From Planctomycetaceae bacterium (GTDB lineage: Bacteria > Planctomycetota > Planctomycetia > Pirellulales > Pirellulaceae): 43,966 nt of DNA. The notes beneath the pieces are model-generated. The model was given only the letters and a program-made list of their open reading frames with translations. It did no database searches and was not told where the DNA came from. The DNA is taken from contig JAHEJI010000022.1 of NCBI GenBank assembly GCA_024638965.1, positions 1 through 43,966 on the forward strand. The letters are read 5' to 3'. Within the stretch, counting starts at the first letter, position 1. The number at the start of each line of letters is the position of its first letter. The translations under genes and the position numbers were made by a program. Positions 31,946-40,704 of the stretch are shown one piece after another.

Positions 31946-34006
31946 TTAACGGCCGAAGGAGCTATATTCATTGGCCGATTTTGAATTCCGAGGTGAAACC
32001 GGTGGGCCTCCGAACGAATTGGTATCTCGGAAAGCACTGCGGTCACCCGCTGGCGGTTGAGTGGACGGCGGGTTGGCCGGAGATGGTTCAAACGAAGACT
32101 TGGGCGGCGCAGTGCGATTGTTTGTCGGCTGAGAGTTGATCGGAAACTGTCCTGACGGACTGGATTGCGGTTGACTTCGATTGTATGTAGCTGGGCGGCT
32201 TGGGGATTGTTTCAGTGAATATCCGTTTGGACTCAAATCGGCTCGCTCCCCTATTGCACGGTTGTTTGGATCTCTTCCAGACTGATTGCGGTTGTTCTGC
32301 ACGCGTCTGGCACCCAAATCCGAGGTTTGATTCGTGTTTTGAAGTGATCGATCAAGCAGGTCATTTGTGCCTGCTGTTTGTTTCTGGGGCATTCGTGGGG
32401 CGACAGGACGAGGTTTGGTGATCAGCATCGACACGATTTGTTGTGGTGATTTGTTGCCTTGAGCGACCGTTAGCGAGTAATCCGCGACCGCCTGGTTGTA
32501 GCTGACGATGGAGGAGACCAGGGATTGTTCTGCTTGCTTCCATAGACGTACTGCTTCCAATACCGACCCCACAGCGCGAGGATTGGCGACGTAAGCGGCC
32601 CGAACCTGGTTGAGCGCGATACGCGAAGTTGCGACCGTGTCCGCTCGATCGGAGATCAACTGAATGGTCTTGGGGAGCATCGTGTCGATCCCGCGCAAAT
32701 TCACTGGAATTCGTCCTCTCGATTCAAACCATTGATAATGCGTATCGTACGTCTGGAGCAATGGAACATCGGACGGCAAGGGCAACAGGTCTTCGTTGCT
32801 GCGAACCATGAATTGTTGTAGTTTTGATTGAGATTTTCCCAGCTGAATTTCGTCTGCCAAAACCTGGTCTTTCGCCGAAGCTTTGGCCGTTTTCAAGAGC
32901 ATTTGTTCGTTCGAATCAAGTGGATTGGGAAGCTGTTGCATCCAGCGGAGAAACTGCTTTGAATTCAGAAGGCTGGCCCAATCGAAATGAGTTTCCCAGT
33001 ACTGGCTGATCATTTGCTTTCGATGTTGTATCGGGGTCGTTTCGAGCATTTCCAATAACTTGACCGGCCGACCGGGTAGCGGATCAGGTACGTTTTCGAC
33101 CTGGTAGCGTTGCATGATCTGTCTTGCCTGTTTCAGATTGGCGAGTGAATTACGTTTCGCCAGATTTGGAGATTGGTTTTCTTGAAGCGATTGTTGAAAC
33201 TGGGTTGGTTGAATGGTGCGCTGCTCTTTTTGCGTTTGTTCGAACGAAGACTGAATTGGCGAGGCAAAGGAACGCGAGTTTTCTTGGATGCCCTGGCGGC
33301 TGGAAATCTGATTCGACTGTCCGATTTGATTCGCCTGTGGATTTAGAGCATGAGCAGAAGGTGGACGAGTGAAAGACTGGGCATTACGACTGCCGAAGGG
33401 GGGAGCTTTCATTGACGGCATCGGGGAAGGCGAGCTATTTAGTCGTTGCGAAGGCAAGGGAGGAGTTGGTTGCTCGTCCCAGCCAGGTTGATCGGTTAAC
33501 CGTGATTCATTACTGGCGGTTGGGTTCAACGCGGGCGGACGATCGGAAGCTCCGCGTAGTCGGTTGTCTGTAATGGGTGGCATGACTGGCGGTTGCGACG
33601 CAGCCTGTTGTGGTTCGGCTGAGTTGTTTTCGGATTTTGCAAATGTACCAATCGCATTACTGCCATCACCCTCTACGCGGTTGAACGTGGAATTCAATCG
33701 CCCACGTTCAGAGCTTTGAACTTGCTGAGTCGGCGACGCGCGCCTGGACGTATCAGTCGACTTTGTTTCGGCGGCAATGGACTCGTTCTGGCCCGCATCC
33801 AGAATGCTGTGCTGCCCATCGTCTTCGGCTGGCTGATTTGGGGGTGCAGTGACAATGACCGGTTCAGGTTCGTTTGGGGAAGAGTTCGCCGCCGGCAAGC
33901 GAAACTCCTGAGTCATGATTGCAGCGGAAGGGTTGGCAAGATTCGCGGTCGCTACAAATCCAACTACCAGCGTAAAACACGTGAAAAATCGTGTTATTGA
34001 ATGCAT
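31946..34006 (-). CDS. Secreted low-complexity protein with helical core
   Basis: The 686-residue protein starts with a signal peptide (about 1-29). Residues 30-290 and 555-686 are rich in Gln, Asn, Ser and Pro and look disordered. Between them (about 290-545) is an ordered helical core: NLKQARQIMQRYQVENVP, LLEMLETTPIQHRKQMISQYW and later a segment with VRLWKQAEQSLVSSIVSYN and ADYSLTVAQ, which recalls the long helices of TolC-type outer-membrane proteins but is too short to be one. No named family was recognised. It is divergent from the CNNM gene and could be an envelope or surface adhesin-like protein; that is a guess. Confidence 0.75.
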   Translation of the reverse strand: MHSITRFFTCFTLVVGFVATANLANPSAAIMTQEFRLPAANSSPNEPEPVIVTAPPNQPAEDDGQHSILDAGQNESIAAETKSTDTSRRASPTQQVQSSERGRLNSTFNRVEGDGSNAIGTFAKSENNSAEPQQAASQPPVMPPITDNRLRGASDRPPALNPTASNESRLTDQPGWDEQPTPPLPSQRLNSSPSPMPSMKAPPFGSRNAQSFTRPPSAHALNPQANQIGQSNQISSRQGIQENSRSFASPIQSSFEQTQKEQRTIQPTQFQQSLQENQSPNLAKRNSLANLKQARQIMQRYQVENVPDPLPGRPVKLLEMLETTPIQHRKQMISQYWETHFDWASLLNSKQFLRWMQQLPNPLDSNEQMLLKTAKASAKDQVLADEIQLGKSQSKLQQFMVRSNEDLLPLPSDVPLLQTYDTHYQWFESRGRIPVNLRGIDTMLPKTIQLISDRADTVATSRIALNQVRAAYVANPRAVGSVLEAVRLWKQAEQSLVSSIVSYNQAVADYSLTVAQGNKSPQQIVSMLITKPRPVAPRMPQKQTAGTNDLLDRSLQNTNQTSDLGARRVQNNRNQSGRDPNNRAIGERADLSPNGYSLKQSPSRPATYNRSQPQSSPSGQFPINSQPTNNRTAPPKSSFEPSPANPPSTQPPAGDRSAFRDTNSFGGPPVSPRNSKSANEYSSFGR

Positions 34007-34325
34007 CCTTGCACCTCGAGAATTTTGGGTCGACTATTTCAGTCAGTTGCACGTCCTTGTGGCACAACAATGTCCCGCCTTCGCAGATCTTAGTCAATGC
34101 TGATCGAACCCCGATGCTATCGTTTGCAGAACGTTGCTTAGCGGATTGTGCGTTGTCGTCGATTTTGTGAAAGACGCCTATTTAACCAGAGTGGGCAATC
34201 TGTCCTTTTTTGCTTGCTCAATTCAGTACAAAATGAGTCGTTCATGATCAGACTATTTGACGAAGCGTTCGCATGCTGTCATAAAACTGCGATCGAAACT
34301 CAGTCCGGCTCAATCAGGATAAAAA
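34007..34325. other. Divergent promoter region
   Basis: This 319-base stretch separates the divergent low-complexity protein and CNNM-type genes. Nothing recognisable beyond an AGGA six bases before the CNNM start was found; no gene is supported here. Confidence 0.4.
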
Positions 34326-35774
34326 ATGACCGAATTGTTCGCATTTGGCGACATTGCCGTTAGGCAAGGCAATCTTTTACTCGCATTTGCCAGCGACGGC
34401 TCGCAGGATGCTGGGACCGGATCAATTACCCTGCAATTTGATCCCTGGTTGATGTTGGTGATCGCCATTTTGCTCGTTTTGCTAAACGGGTTTTTCGTGG
34501 CGGCTGAGTTTGCGATGGTGAAAGTTCGCATCAGCCAGATCGACAAAATGGTGATTGAAAAAAAGATGTTTGCCGAGACGGCCAAATGGCTGGCGGAACG
34601 GTTGGATCATACCCTCTCGGCCTGTCAGCTTGGAATCACCATGGCTTCATTAGCCTTGGGATACGTTGGTGAACCGGCTTTTGCGTTCTTGATTACACCG
34701 TTGTTCGAAGCGGCCGGGGTTGAGTCAGAGAATTTGCTTCACGTGATTGCTTTTATCTTCTCGTTTTCGGTGATTACATCGTTGCATCTGGTAATTGGTG
34801 AACAGGCACCCAAAATCTTTGCGATTCGACAACCCGAAAAGCTCGTCCTGTGGTGCGCAGCACCGATGAAGGTTTTCTATTATTTGTTGTATCCATTCAT
34901 GTACATCTTGAACGGTGCGACCGAACTGCTTTTGAGTTGGATGGGACTGCGTGGTGGAAGCGGCCATGATGCACCACACACCGAAGAGGAGATTCGCGCC
35001 CTGTTGCGCGAGGCCCACGTCCACGGACATTTATCCGTATCCGAACATAGAATGCTAAACAAAGTTTTTGAGTTTGATGATCTCATTTGTCGATTGGTGA
35101 TGGTACCTCGAGGGGAAGTTGAGATTCTCGATGTTAATCAGCCCTTTCCGGAACTGCTTAAGTTTGCAAAGGCGACACAGCATACGAGATATCCACTCTG
35201 CGATTCCTCTCTCGACTCACTGCTGGGCGTCGTTCACATGAAAGACTTGTTGGGGGTCGATGAAAACAACACTGAGTTCGATTTGCGGACGGTGATGAGG
35301 ACACCTGTAAAAGTCCCAGAGAACATGCCAATCAGCAAAGTCCTGAAACAGATTCAGACAACACACCAGCTGTTAACGTTTGTGATTGACGAATATGGGA
35401 CGATCATTGGCATCGTAACCTTGGAGAATGTACTTGAAAAAATCATTGGTCCCGTCGACGACGAATTTGACCTTGTTGAAGAGCCTGGTGTGAAATCGCT
35501 GGGTATGGGAAAATTCATGATTCTGGGTAGTACGCCTATTTCAGAAGTCGAGAAGGCACTTCGTATGAACCTTGACGAACTGGATGTTGATACAGTTGCG
35601 GGCGTTCTGATGACGCGGTCGGGTAAAGTTCCAGAAGTCGGTGATCGAGTCGTGTTTGACGGTGCCGTTGCTGAAATCGTTGAGGTGAAGAACGACCATG
35701 CAGACCGCATCCTGTTTACGCTATCTGCTGATCAGGCAAAGGGCTCCGACGAAGGCAATCCCAGTGAACGTTAA
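34326..35774 (+). CDS. CNNM/CorC family membrane protein with CBS domains
   Basis: The 482-residue protein has the order of the HlyC/CorC group: an extracytoplasmic N-terminus, the DUF21/CNNM membrane domain (about 38-205, with four helices and the NGFFVAAEFAMVKVR start), a cytoplasmic CBS pair (about 225-360, with GVVHMKDLLG and GIVTLENVLE) and the C-terminal CorC/HlyC domain (about 375-465). Members are implicated in Mg2+ or Co2+ efflux and general ion homeostasis. The ATG at 34326 has AGGA six bases upstream. The N-terminal 35 residues before the membrane domain are longer than usual and Gly/Asp-rich. A double hairpin repeat lies 60 bases after the stop. Confidence 0.92.
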   Translation: MTELFAFGDIAVRQGNLLLAFASDGSQDAGTGSITLQFDPWLMLVIAILLVLLNGFFVAAEFAMVKVRISQIDKMVIEKKMFAETAKWLAERLDHTLSACQLGITMASLALGYVGEPAFAFLITPLFEAAGVESENLLHVIAFIFSFSVITSLHLVIGEQAPKIFAIRQPEKLVLWCAAPMKVFYYLLYPFMYILNGATELLLSWMGLRGGSGHDAPHTEEEIRALLREAHVHGHLSVSEHRMLNKVFEFDDLICRLVMVPRGEVEILDVNQPFPELLKFAKATQHTRYPLCDSSLDSLLGVVHMKDLLGVDENNTEFDLRTVMRTPVKVPENMPISKVLKQIQTTHQLLTFVIDEYGTIIGIVTLENVLEKIIGPVDDEFDLVEEPGVKSLGMGKFMILGSTPISEVEKALRMNLDELDVDTVAGVLMTRSGKVPEVGDRVVFDGAVAEIVEVKNDHADRILFTLSADQAKGSDEGNPSER

Positions 35775-35833
35775 AACGCGATCCATGTTGATTGGTTAAC
35801 AGGTTGTATGCCGGAATCGAAATGTTTTTAGTC

Positions 35834-35867
35834 CCGCCTTCAGGCGGAATTTTCCGGCTAAAGCCGG
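35834..35867. repeat. Twin hairpin repeat downstream of the CNNM gene
   Basis: Two adjacent perfect five-pair stem-loops with four-base loops are present: CCGCC/GGCGG with TTCA (35834-35847) and CCGGC/GCCGG with TAAA (35854-35867). They are similar to each other in layout. I recall such CCGCCTNNAGGCGG elements as common in planctomycete spacers. They could mark the 3' end of the CNNM transcript. Confidence 0.65.
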
Positions 35868-36001
35868 TACTACCTATTACTCAATACAGGTTTCAAGCCC
35901 CACAAGTGGCCTCCTGATTTTGGTAAGTGCAACACGCTCTAAGATCGGTTAAATGCGGTGTCTGCGCGGCCTGGATTTAGCCCATTAGCAATGAACTTGA
36001 T

Positions 36002-36051
36002 TTCGCGTTCGAATCGCGAATAATAGTGACGACTACTTTGGGCAGAAGTAG
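36002..36051. promoter_or_regulatory. Two stem-loops before the TPR/coiled-coil gene
   Basis: TTCGCG pairs with CGCGAA (36002-36020) and CTACTT with AAGTAG (36033-36051), both perfect six-pair stems with seven-base loops, 20 and 50 bases before the chosen start. They could form a leader structure or operator; the evidence is only the symmetry. Confidence 0.3.
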
Positions 36052-36070
36052 CCAAAAAAAGGTACAGGTC

Positions 36071-37393
36071 ATGCGATTTATTTATCGATCAAGTTCTGTG
36101 CCGACATTGTCATGTGTCGCGCTGATCTTGGCATTTAGCGTTGGTGAATTGTGCGCACAGAATCAAAAAGTCTCGGTTCCTGTTCCGCCTGGCGAGAACG
36201 CGAAGCAGTCCGCACTTAATCTTCTTGGCGTTCGATGGGAGAAGAATTCGAGCAACCGCGAAAGTTCTGCGAAGGAACTAGAGAGCTTTCCCAATGACCC
36301 AGATGTTCTGCTGGCCTACACGATTAATCGAATGCAGCATCGACGTTACAAAGACGCGCTGGAGTCGGCGCGAGAACTTAGCAAAGTTGCACCTGCTGAG
36401 CTGAACGGGGCAGTTCTCCACATCTGGTTGGAGACGTTGAGCGATAATTTCGAAGAAGCGCTGATCGTCATGCTGTCGCTTGGCCGGCAAATGAATGCCA
36501 ACCAGGATCTGGACAATGCTTCCAAAGAGTGGATGCTGAGACGAATTGGTCGAGTGGTCGGTTACATGCAAGGCCCGGCAAAATTCGATACGGACCCTGA
36601 TCTGTTAACCGCGGCGATGACATCGGTGACTCAAGGGATGACGCCCAATCAGTTGGAAGTCTTCAACAATAATCGTGAAAAAGTTCTTAAAAAGTACGAA
36701 CAGCTAACGGATTCGAACGTTCAAATCGTCGCTGCGGCGCGTCAAAGGGCAGCGGCTGACAACGCAAATCAGACGCGAACACTGGCGGCTCAGAATCAGG
36801 AGTTCGACGAACTGGCAAGCCAGCTGGCACCAAAGATCGAAGTTCTCCGAAATGAGGGATTTCAAAAGCTGGATCAGATTCGAGCCGAGGCCACACCGCT
36901 TCAACAGGATTTGTCTTCGCTAAATAATCAGATTAGCTATGTCAATTATGATCTCAATAGCCTCTATCTCCGTCTCGCTTACTGCAGACACAACCGTCGA
37001 TATGCAAGGGGTCGCCGCGGAGGCGTGTATGTTGATCCCACTTATTCGAATTCGGTTCTGATTTCGTATGCGATTCGAGATCAACTTTACGAACTCGGCC
37101 GACTTCGTAATCTTTATGATTCCGTTGCAAATCAATTGGCAGTTTTGGAGGAGAGAGGCTATCAGATTCAAAACGAATATGATTTGGCAATTGGTAATAT
37201 GAACAGCGACCTTGAATCGCTGGAGGATGAAAAGCAAAGAAACATCCGGCAACTTGACAAACTCGCCAAAAGGCCCCAAAAAGTTGCTCGAGGAAAAATC
37301 GGCTCATTGCGAAATCGGGCAGAAGCACTGAAAACGTACGATCCAATCTCGTTAGAGGTTTACCGACAGATTCTCATTCAAAAGCTGAAATGA
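36071..37393 (+). CDS. Secreted helical protein with TPR-like and coiled-coil regions
   Basis: The 440-residue protein has a signal peptide (about 1-30, ending in LCAQ). Residues about 50-170 look TPR-like (FPNDPDVLLAYTINRMQHRRYKDALESARELSKV is the clearest unit). From about 210 to the end it is mostly coiled coil with a short basic insert CRHNRRYARGRRGG (about 312-325). No enzymatic motif is visible. The ATG at 36071 begins the signal peptide directly and is preferred to 36026. It is convergent with the SGNH hydrolase gene, five bases apart. Confidence 0.78.
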   Translation: MRFIYRSSSVPTLSCVALILAFSVGELCAQNQKVSVPVPPGENAKQSALNLLGVRWEKNSSNRESSAKELESFPNDPDVLLAYTINRMQHRRYKDALESARELSKVAPAELNGAVLHIWLETLSDNFEEALIVMLSLGRQMNANQDLDNASKEWMLRRIGRVVGYMQGPAKFDTDPDLLTAAMTSVTQGMTPNQLEVFNNNREKVLKKYEQLTDSNVQIVAAARQRAAADNANQTRTLAAQNQEFDELASQLAPKIEVLRNEGFQKLDQIRAEATPLQQDLSSLNNQISYVNYDLNSLYLRLAYCRHNRRYARGRRGGVYVDPTYSNSVLISYAIRDQLYELGRLRNLYDSVANQLAVLEERGYQIQNEYDLAIGNMNSDLESLEDEKQRNIRQLDKLAKRPQKVARGKIGSLRNRAEALKTYDPISLEVYRQILIQKLK

Positions 37394-37398
37394 GCGTA

Positions 37399-39003
37399 TC
37401 ATTCTTTCAATAATTGGCTGGCCATTTCGGCGGCGGCTTTTCCCATGATCTGATAACCCTGGTCATTGCAGTGACCATCGGGCATGAACAACTCATCTCG
37501 TTTTTGCCGTCGTAATGCAACATCGAATCGTTCGCGAATTCCGATGACTCGTACCGAGGTCTGGCTGGCGAGCCTGTTGCATATTGCCTCCACCTCCGGA
37601 ATTGGAAATGGATAGGTTAGCAGAACGGGTTGCGCACCATGAGCCACACACCGGTCGATCATCTGGCGAACATGCGATTCAAGAGCCCGACAATGATCCT
37701 CGTCCAGCCCGGATTTTGAGGAGAGGGGATCGAGAGAAACCAGCAATGCCTGGGCGATTCTCTGCTCGTCCGGTTTGAGCGATAATTCTTCGAGCCATCG
37801 TTTTGCCGCGTCAGATGAAATGTACTTGCGGCACGTGTCGAGCGCGACCATCGACTTTGGAAAATCTTGATCGATTAACAATGCGGCCACGATTTGTTTG
37901 AACGCCTTCTCGGGATCTCGCTCGGCACAGGTACGTGCACAGCAGCGCAAGAGGATGGCATTCCAATCAGGGTCGTCTTTATCGGCCGATTCGATGGCGC
38001 GGTCATAAGCTGCTTCGGCGTCCGTTAGTTGTGCACGACGGTAATACTCTTCCCCCAGAAACCACCACATCGTTGAGCTCTCCGGAAATTGAGCCACACC
38101 CTTTCTAGCGATCTCAACCGCGCGATCCATTTCTCGAACCACCGCCAACGAGATCACGAGGGCCTCGGTGGTCTCACGGCCAGGTTCCCGCGCATATTCA
38201 TCCTCCAGCCAGTTTAGTGATTTCAGAGCCAATTCGCGGGATCCCGACATGGAATAAGCCTGAACCAATCCTTGATGGATTTTGGCGGACTTTCCAGGCT
38301 GAGTTTGCAACGCCAGTTGGAATTCTCGAATGGCGCCCTGTAAGTCACCTTTCGCGAGCAGTGACGTTCCGCGATCCATTGGTGTTTTCGGCGTGGCGAT
38401 TTCAGCTTGCGGAGACTGGCGATTGGCGGTTGCATCCGCCATTCCGGATTCGCTCCCCGCATTGTTTTCGACATTGTCTTCACAGTCGTTTTTTGCCGGT
38501 CGGATATTTCCGTAAAACCAAAGCAATAAACGGCCTGTTCGCCAACGGAGCTTCCACTGCGATGCGGGCTCGGCCGTATCCGGCGCGACCGAAGTTGGCT
38601 CTAACAGCAGCTCGTTCGGCATGCTCCATTTGTCGTTGATCCCGATCAAAATAAAAACGAGATCCGGTTCGTGCTGTTCGAGTTGGTTTTCCAGCTTGGC
38701 AAGCAAATCCCGTGAATTCTGACCGGGCCATCCGGCATTGATAAGGTTCGGGCGGAGCGGCAGACGATCTGTCAGCTCTTTGTTCATCACGGAGGGATAG
38801 CTATTATCGGGCGAACTGGCCCCAACACCGTAGGTAAACGAATCCCCAATGCACAAGATGGATTTTCCGCCCTCGTCACCGGGAGTTAATTCGTTCCTGT
38901 CATACGCATACGCAACGAAAAGCGATGCAATTTGAAGGCAGACTTCCAACAGCACAACGCTTACAAACACGCAAACTAGAATTCGATAAAAACGCTTCTT
39001 CAT
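37399..39003 (-). CDS. SGNH hydrolase with TPRs inserted in the catalytic domain
   Basis: The 534-residue protein has an N-terminal membrane anchor (about 5-32). SGNH block I follows (CIGDSFTYG, Ser55), block II (NAGWPGQNS, Gly92) and block III (LIGINDKW, Asn123). Then, instead of a short loop, a region of about 270 residues follows, with a disordered stretch (about 135-205) and at least four TPR-like helical pairs (about 210-393). The chain then returns to the hydrolase: LLTYPFPIPEVEAICNRL and block V PDGHCNDQGY with Asp509 and His511. All four catalytic blocks are thus present but divided. SGNH enzymes are esterases or O-acetyl transferases or hydrolases; AlgX/AlgJ-like members act on exopolysaccharide. 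The ATG at 39003 replaces a GTG at 39009. Confidence 0.85.
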   Translation of the reverse strand: MKKRFYRILVCVFVSVVLLEVCLQIASLFVAYAYDRNELTPGDEGGKSILCIGDSFTYGVGASSPDNSYPSVMNKELTDRLPLRPNLINAGWPGQNSRDLLAKLENQLEQHEPDLVFILIGINDKWSMPNELLLEPTSVAPDTAEPASQWKLRWRTGRLLLWFYGNIRPAKNDCEDNVENNAGSESGMADATANRQSPQAEIATPKTPMDRGTSLLAKGDLQGAIREFQLALQTQPGKSAKIHQGLVQAYSMSGSRELALKSLNWLEDEYAREPGRETTEALVISLAVVREMDRAVEIARKGVAQFPESSTMWWFLGEEYYRRAQLTDAEAAYDRAIESADKDDPDWNAILLRCCARTCAERDPEKAFKQIVAALLIDQDFPKSMVALDTCRKYISSDAAKRWLEELSLKPDEQRIAQALLVSLDPLSSKSGLDEDHCRALESHVRQMIDRCVAHGAQPVLLTYPFPIPEVEAICNRLASQTSVRVIGIRERFDVALRRQKRDELFMPDGHCNDQGYQIMGKAAAEMASQLLKE

Positions 39004-39136
39004 GGGCACTGATGCAAAAAATCAAATCAATAAGGATAGAATAACACAAAATAGATAACAAAAACATTTAACATCCAAAGACATCATGCGCAAGTCCGGC
39101 GAGACGGTGTCCTATCGGCTTGGTAACGATCGTCAA

Positions 39137-39724
39137 TCATAGGTCGGTAGCAAACTTCCCGATCCATTCCGCCAGTCGTTCCATCGGCAAGCCGACGACG
39201 TTGGACTCGCTGCCCTGGACAATGTGAATCCAACCGAGTTCGTCCTGGTATCCGAAGCCGCCTGCTTTGCCTGCCCAGCCGTCCGAGTCGAGATACTTGT
39301 CGAGTAATTCGTCCGGCAATTCGTCCATTATGAGGATGGTCTGTTCAACAAACGTCTCGTGCTCGTCGGTTGGTCGATGCCACAACGTAACTCCAGTCAG
39401 CACGCGGTGTTCGCGACCGCACATCAGACGGAGCATTTCTTTCGCGTGAACTCGATCGCGAGGTTTGCCAAGAATCTGCCCGCCGCACTCGGCCACCGTA
39501 TCGGCTGCGAGAACCAATCCGGAATCAAGTTGCTGGGCAACATGTTTTGCTTTTAGAAAAGAGGAACGGGCGACGAGTTCGTCCGGAGCATACTGATCCG
39601 AGATCTCAGGCTCGACTGATTCATCCGGCGGCCGAACCACAAAATCGTACCCCGCCGCTTCGAGCAATTGGCGGCGACGAGGTGAATTGCTGGCCAGGAC
39701 AAGTTGAATTGAATGTTTTGACAA
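39137..39724 (-). CDS. maf: Maf nucleoside triphosphate pyrophosphatase
   Basis: The protein of about 195 residues is a Maf house-cleaning pyrophosphatase that hydrolyses non-canonical or excess nucleoside triphosphates. The N-terminal LVLASNSPRRRQLLEAAGYDF motif is of the SPRR type (dTTP/UTP-specific class). VLAADTVAECGGQILGKP and the later GWAGKAGGFGYQ segment are present. No in-frame ATG exists before the first motif. A TTG at 39724 has GAGAG seven bases upstream and is the best start; a TTG at 39730 is possible. It lies between the SGNH and RluA genes on its own strand. Confidence 0.92.
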   Translation of the reverse strand: MSKHSIQLVLASNSPRRRQLLEAAGYDFVVRPPDESVEPEISDQYAPDELVARSSFLKAKHVAQQLDSGLVLAADTVAECGGQILGKPRDRVHAKEMLRLMCGREHRVLTGVTLWHRPTDEHETFVEQTILIMDELPDELLDKYLDSDGWAGKAGGFGYQDELGWIHIVQGSESNVVGLPMERLAEWIGKFATDL

Positions 39725-39834
39725 TTGCAAACTCTCTGATCTGAATTTAGGTGGTTGAAACGGCTTGGTTGGTATACAAATTCGGGTCTAGTGGTTTGTC
39801 AGTATTAAGTTGTGGGGTTGGCCGTAGAAGTGAA

Positions 39835-39887
39835 CGAGGCCACGAGTCCTGCCATTAAATCAAATTCAAATGGGACTCGTAACCTCG
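39835..39887. repeat. Inverted repeat between maf and the pseudouridine synthase gene
   Basis: Arms 39835-39849 and 39873-39887 match as an inverted repeat at 13 of 15 positions (core CACGAGTCC/GGACTCGT), spacer 23 bases. The region lies between two divergent genes and no function is apparent. Confidence 0.5.
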
Positions 39888-39962
39888 ACCATCTACCCTA
39901 AGATTCAACACTGCACGAACATTAGACAGCCCGTGCAAAGTCCTCGTTGACAAGAATATGCT

Positions 39963-40649
39963 ATGTCCCATTCGTTGAAAATCCTGTTTGAGGACAATCA
40001 CCTGCTAGTCATCGACAAACCAGCATTGATCGCGACGATGGGTGTGGCCAAGGGTGAGCCGAGTTTGTTGAAGGAAGCGAAAGCGTATCTTCGCCGAAAA
40101 TACAACAAACCGGGCAACGTCTACCTCGGAGTGGTGAGTCGTTTGGATGCGTTTGTGTCGGGAGCCATCATTTTTGCCCGGACGTCTAAATCCGCCAGTC
40201 GCCTGTCCGCTCAAATGCGAGCCGGGACGATCAAAAAGAAGTATTGGGCGATTATTCCCGACCGGCTGAGCAAACGGAATGGAACACTGGAACACTATCT
40301 TTTTAAAGACGATAGCAAACATCGGATGTTTGCCTCATCCTATCAAAGTCCGGACAGCAAAATGGCTCGTTTGCATTACCGGACGGTAGGGACTTGGAAC
40401 GACCAATGTCTGCTGGAAATCGATTTGGAAACAGGCCGAAAACACCAGATTCGTGTTCAGTTTAGCCAAGTCAACTGCCCGATTATCGGCGATCGAAAAT
40501 ACGGCAGCATGGATTCCTTTGAAAAAGGCATAGCGCTGCACTGTCGATCGTTACATTTTGAACATCCCACGCAGAAAACGGGGATTACCGTTGAATCTAA
40601 ACCGCCTGATTGGTGGAATTTGGATCGATTTGGGATATCATTATCGTAG
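39963..40649 (+). CDS. RluA-family pseudouridine synthase
   Basis: The 228-residue protein has the RluA-type catalytic domain without an S4 domain. The N-terminal strand motif LFEDNHLLVIDKP, the catalytic RLD motif with Asp62 (VSRLDAFVSG), the KKYWAIIP segment (about 91-99) and the C-terminal LEIDLETGRKHQIRVQFS are all present. The common HRLDxxTSG motif appears as SRLDAFVSG, so the first His and the Thr are changed but the catalytic Asp is kept. It would make pseudouridine in a tRNA or rRNA; the target cannot be told. The ATG at 39963 has no clear ribosome binding site. The kinase gene follows after 55 bases on the same strand. Confidence 0.9.
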   Translation: MSHSLKILFEDNHLLVIDKPALIATMGVAKGEPSLLKEAKAYLRRKYNKPGNVYLGVVSRLDAFVSGAIIFARTSKSASRLSAQMRAGTIKKKYWAIIPDRLSKRNGTLEHYLFKDDSKHRMFASSYQSPDSKMARLHYRTVGTWNDQCLLEIDLETGRKHQIRVQFSQVNCPIIGDRKYGSMDSFEKGIALHCRSLHFEHPTQKTGITVESKPPDWWNLDRFGISLS

Positions 40650-40704
40650 AGCCTCGTCCTACTTTGCCATTTCTGCAACCTAATCCTTCCTTTGTAGCAA
40701 GCAG

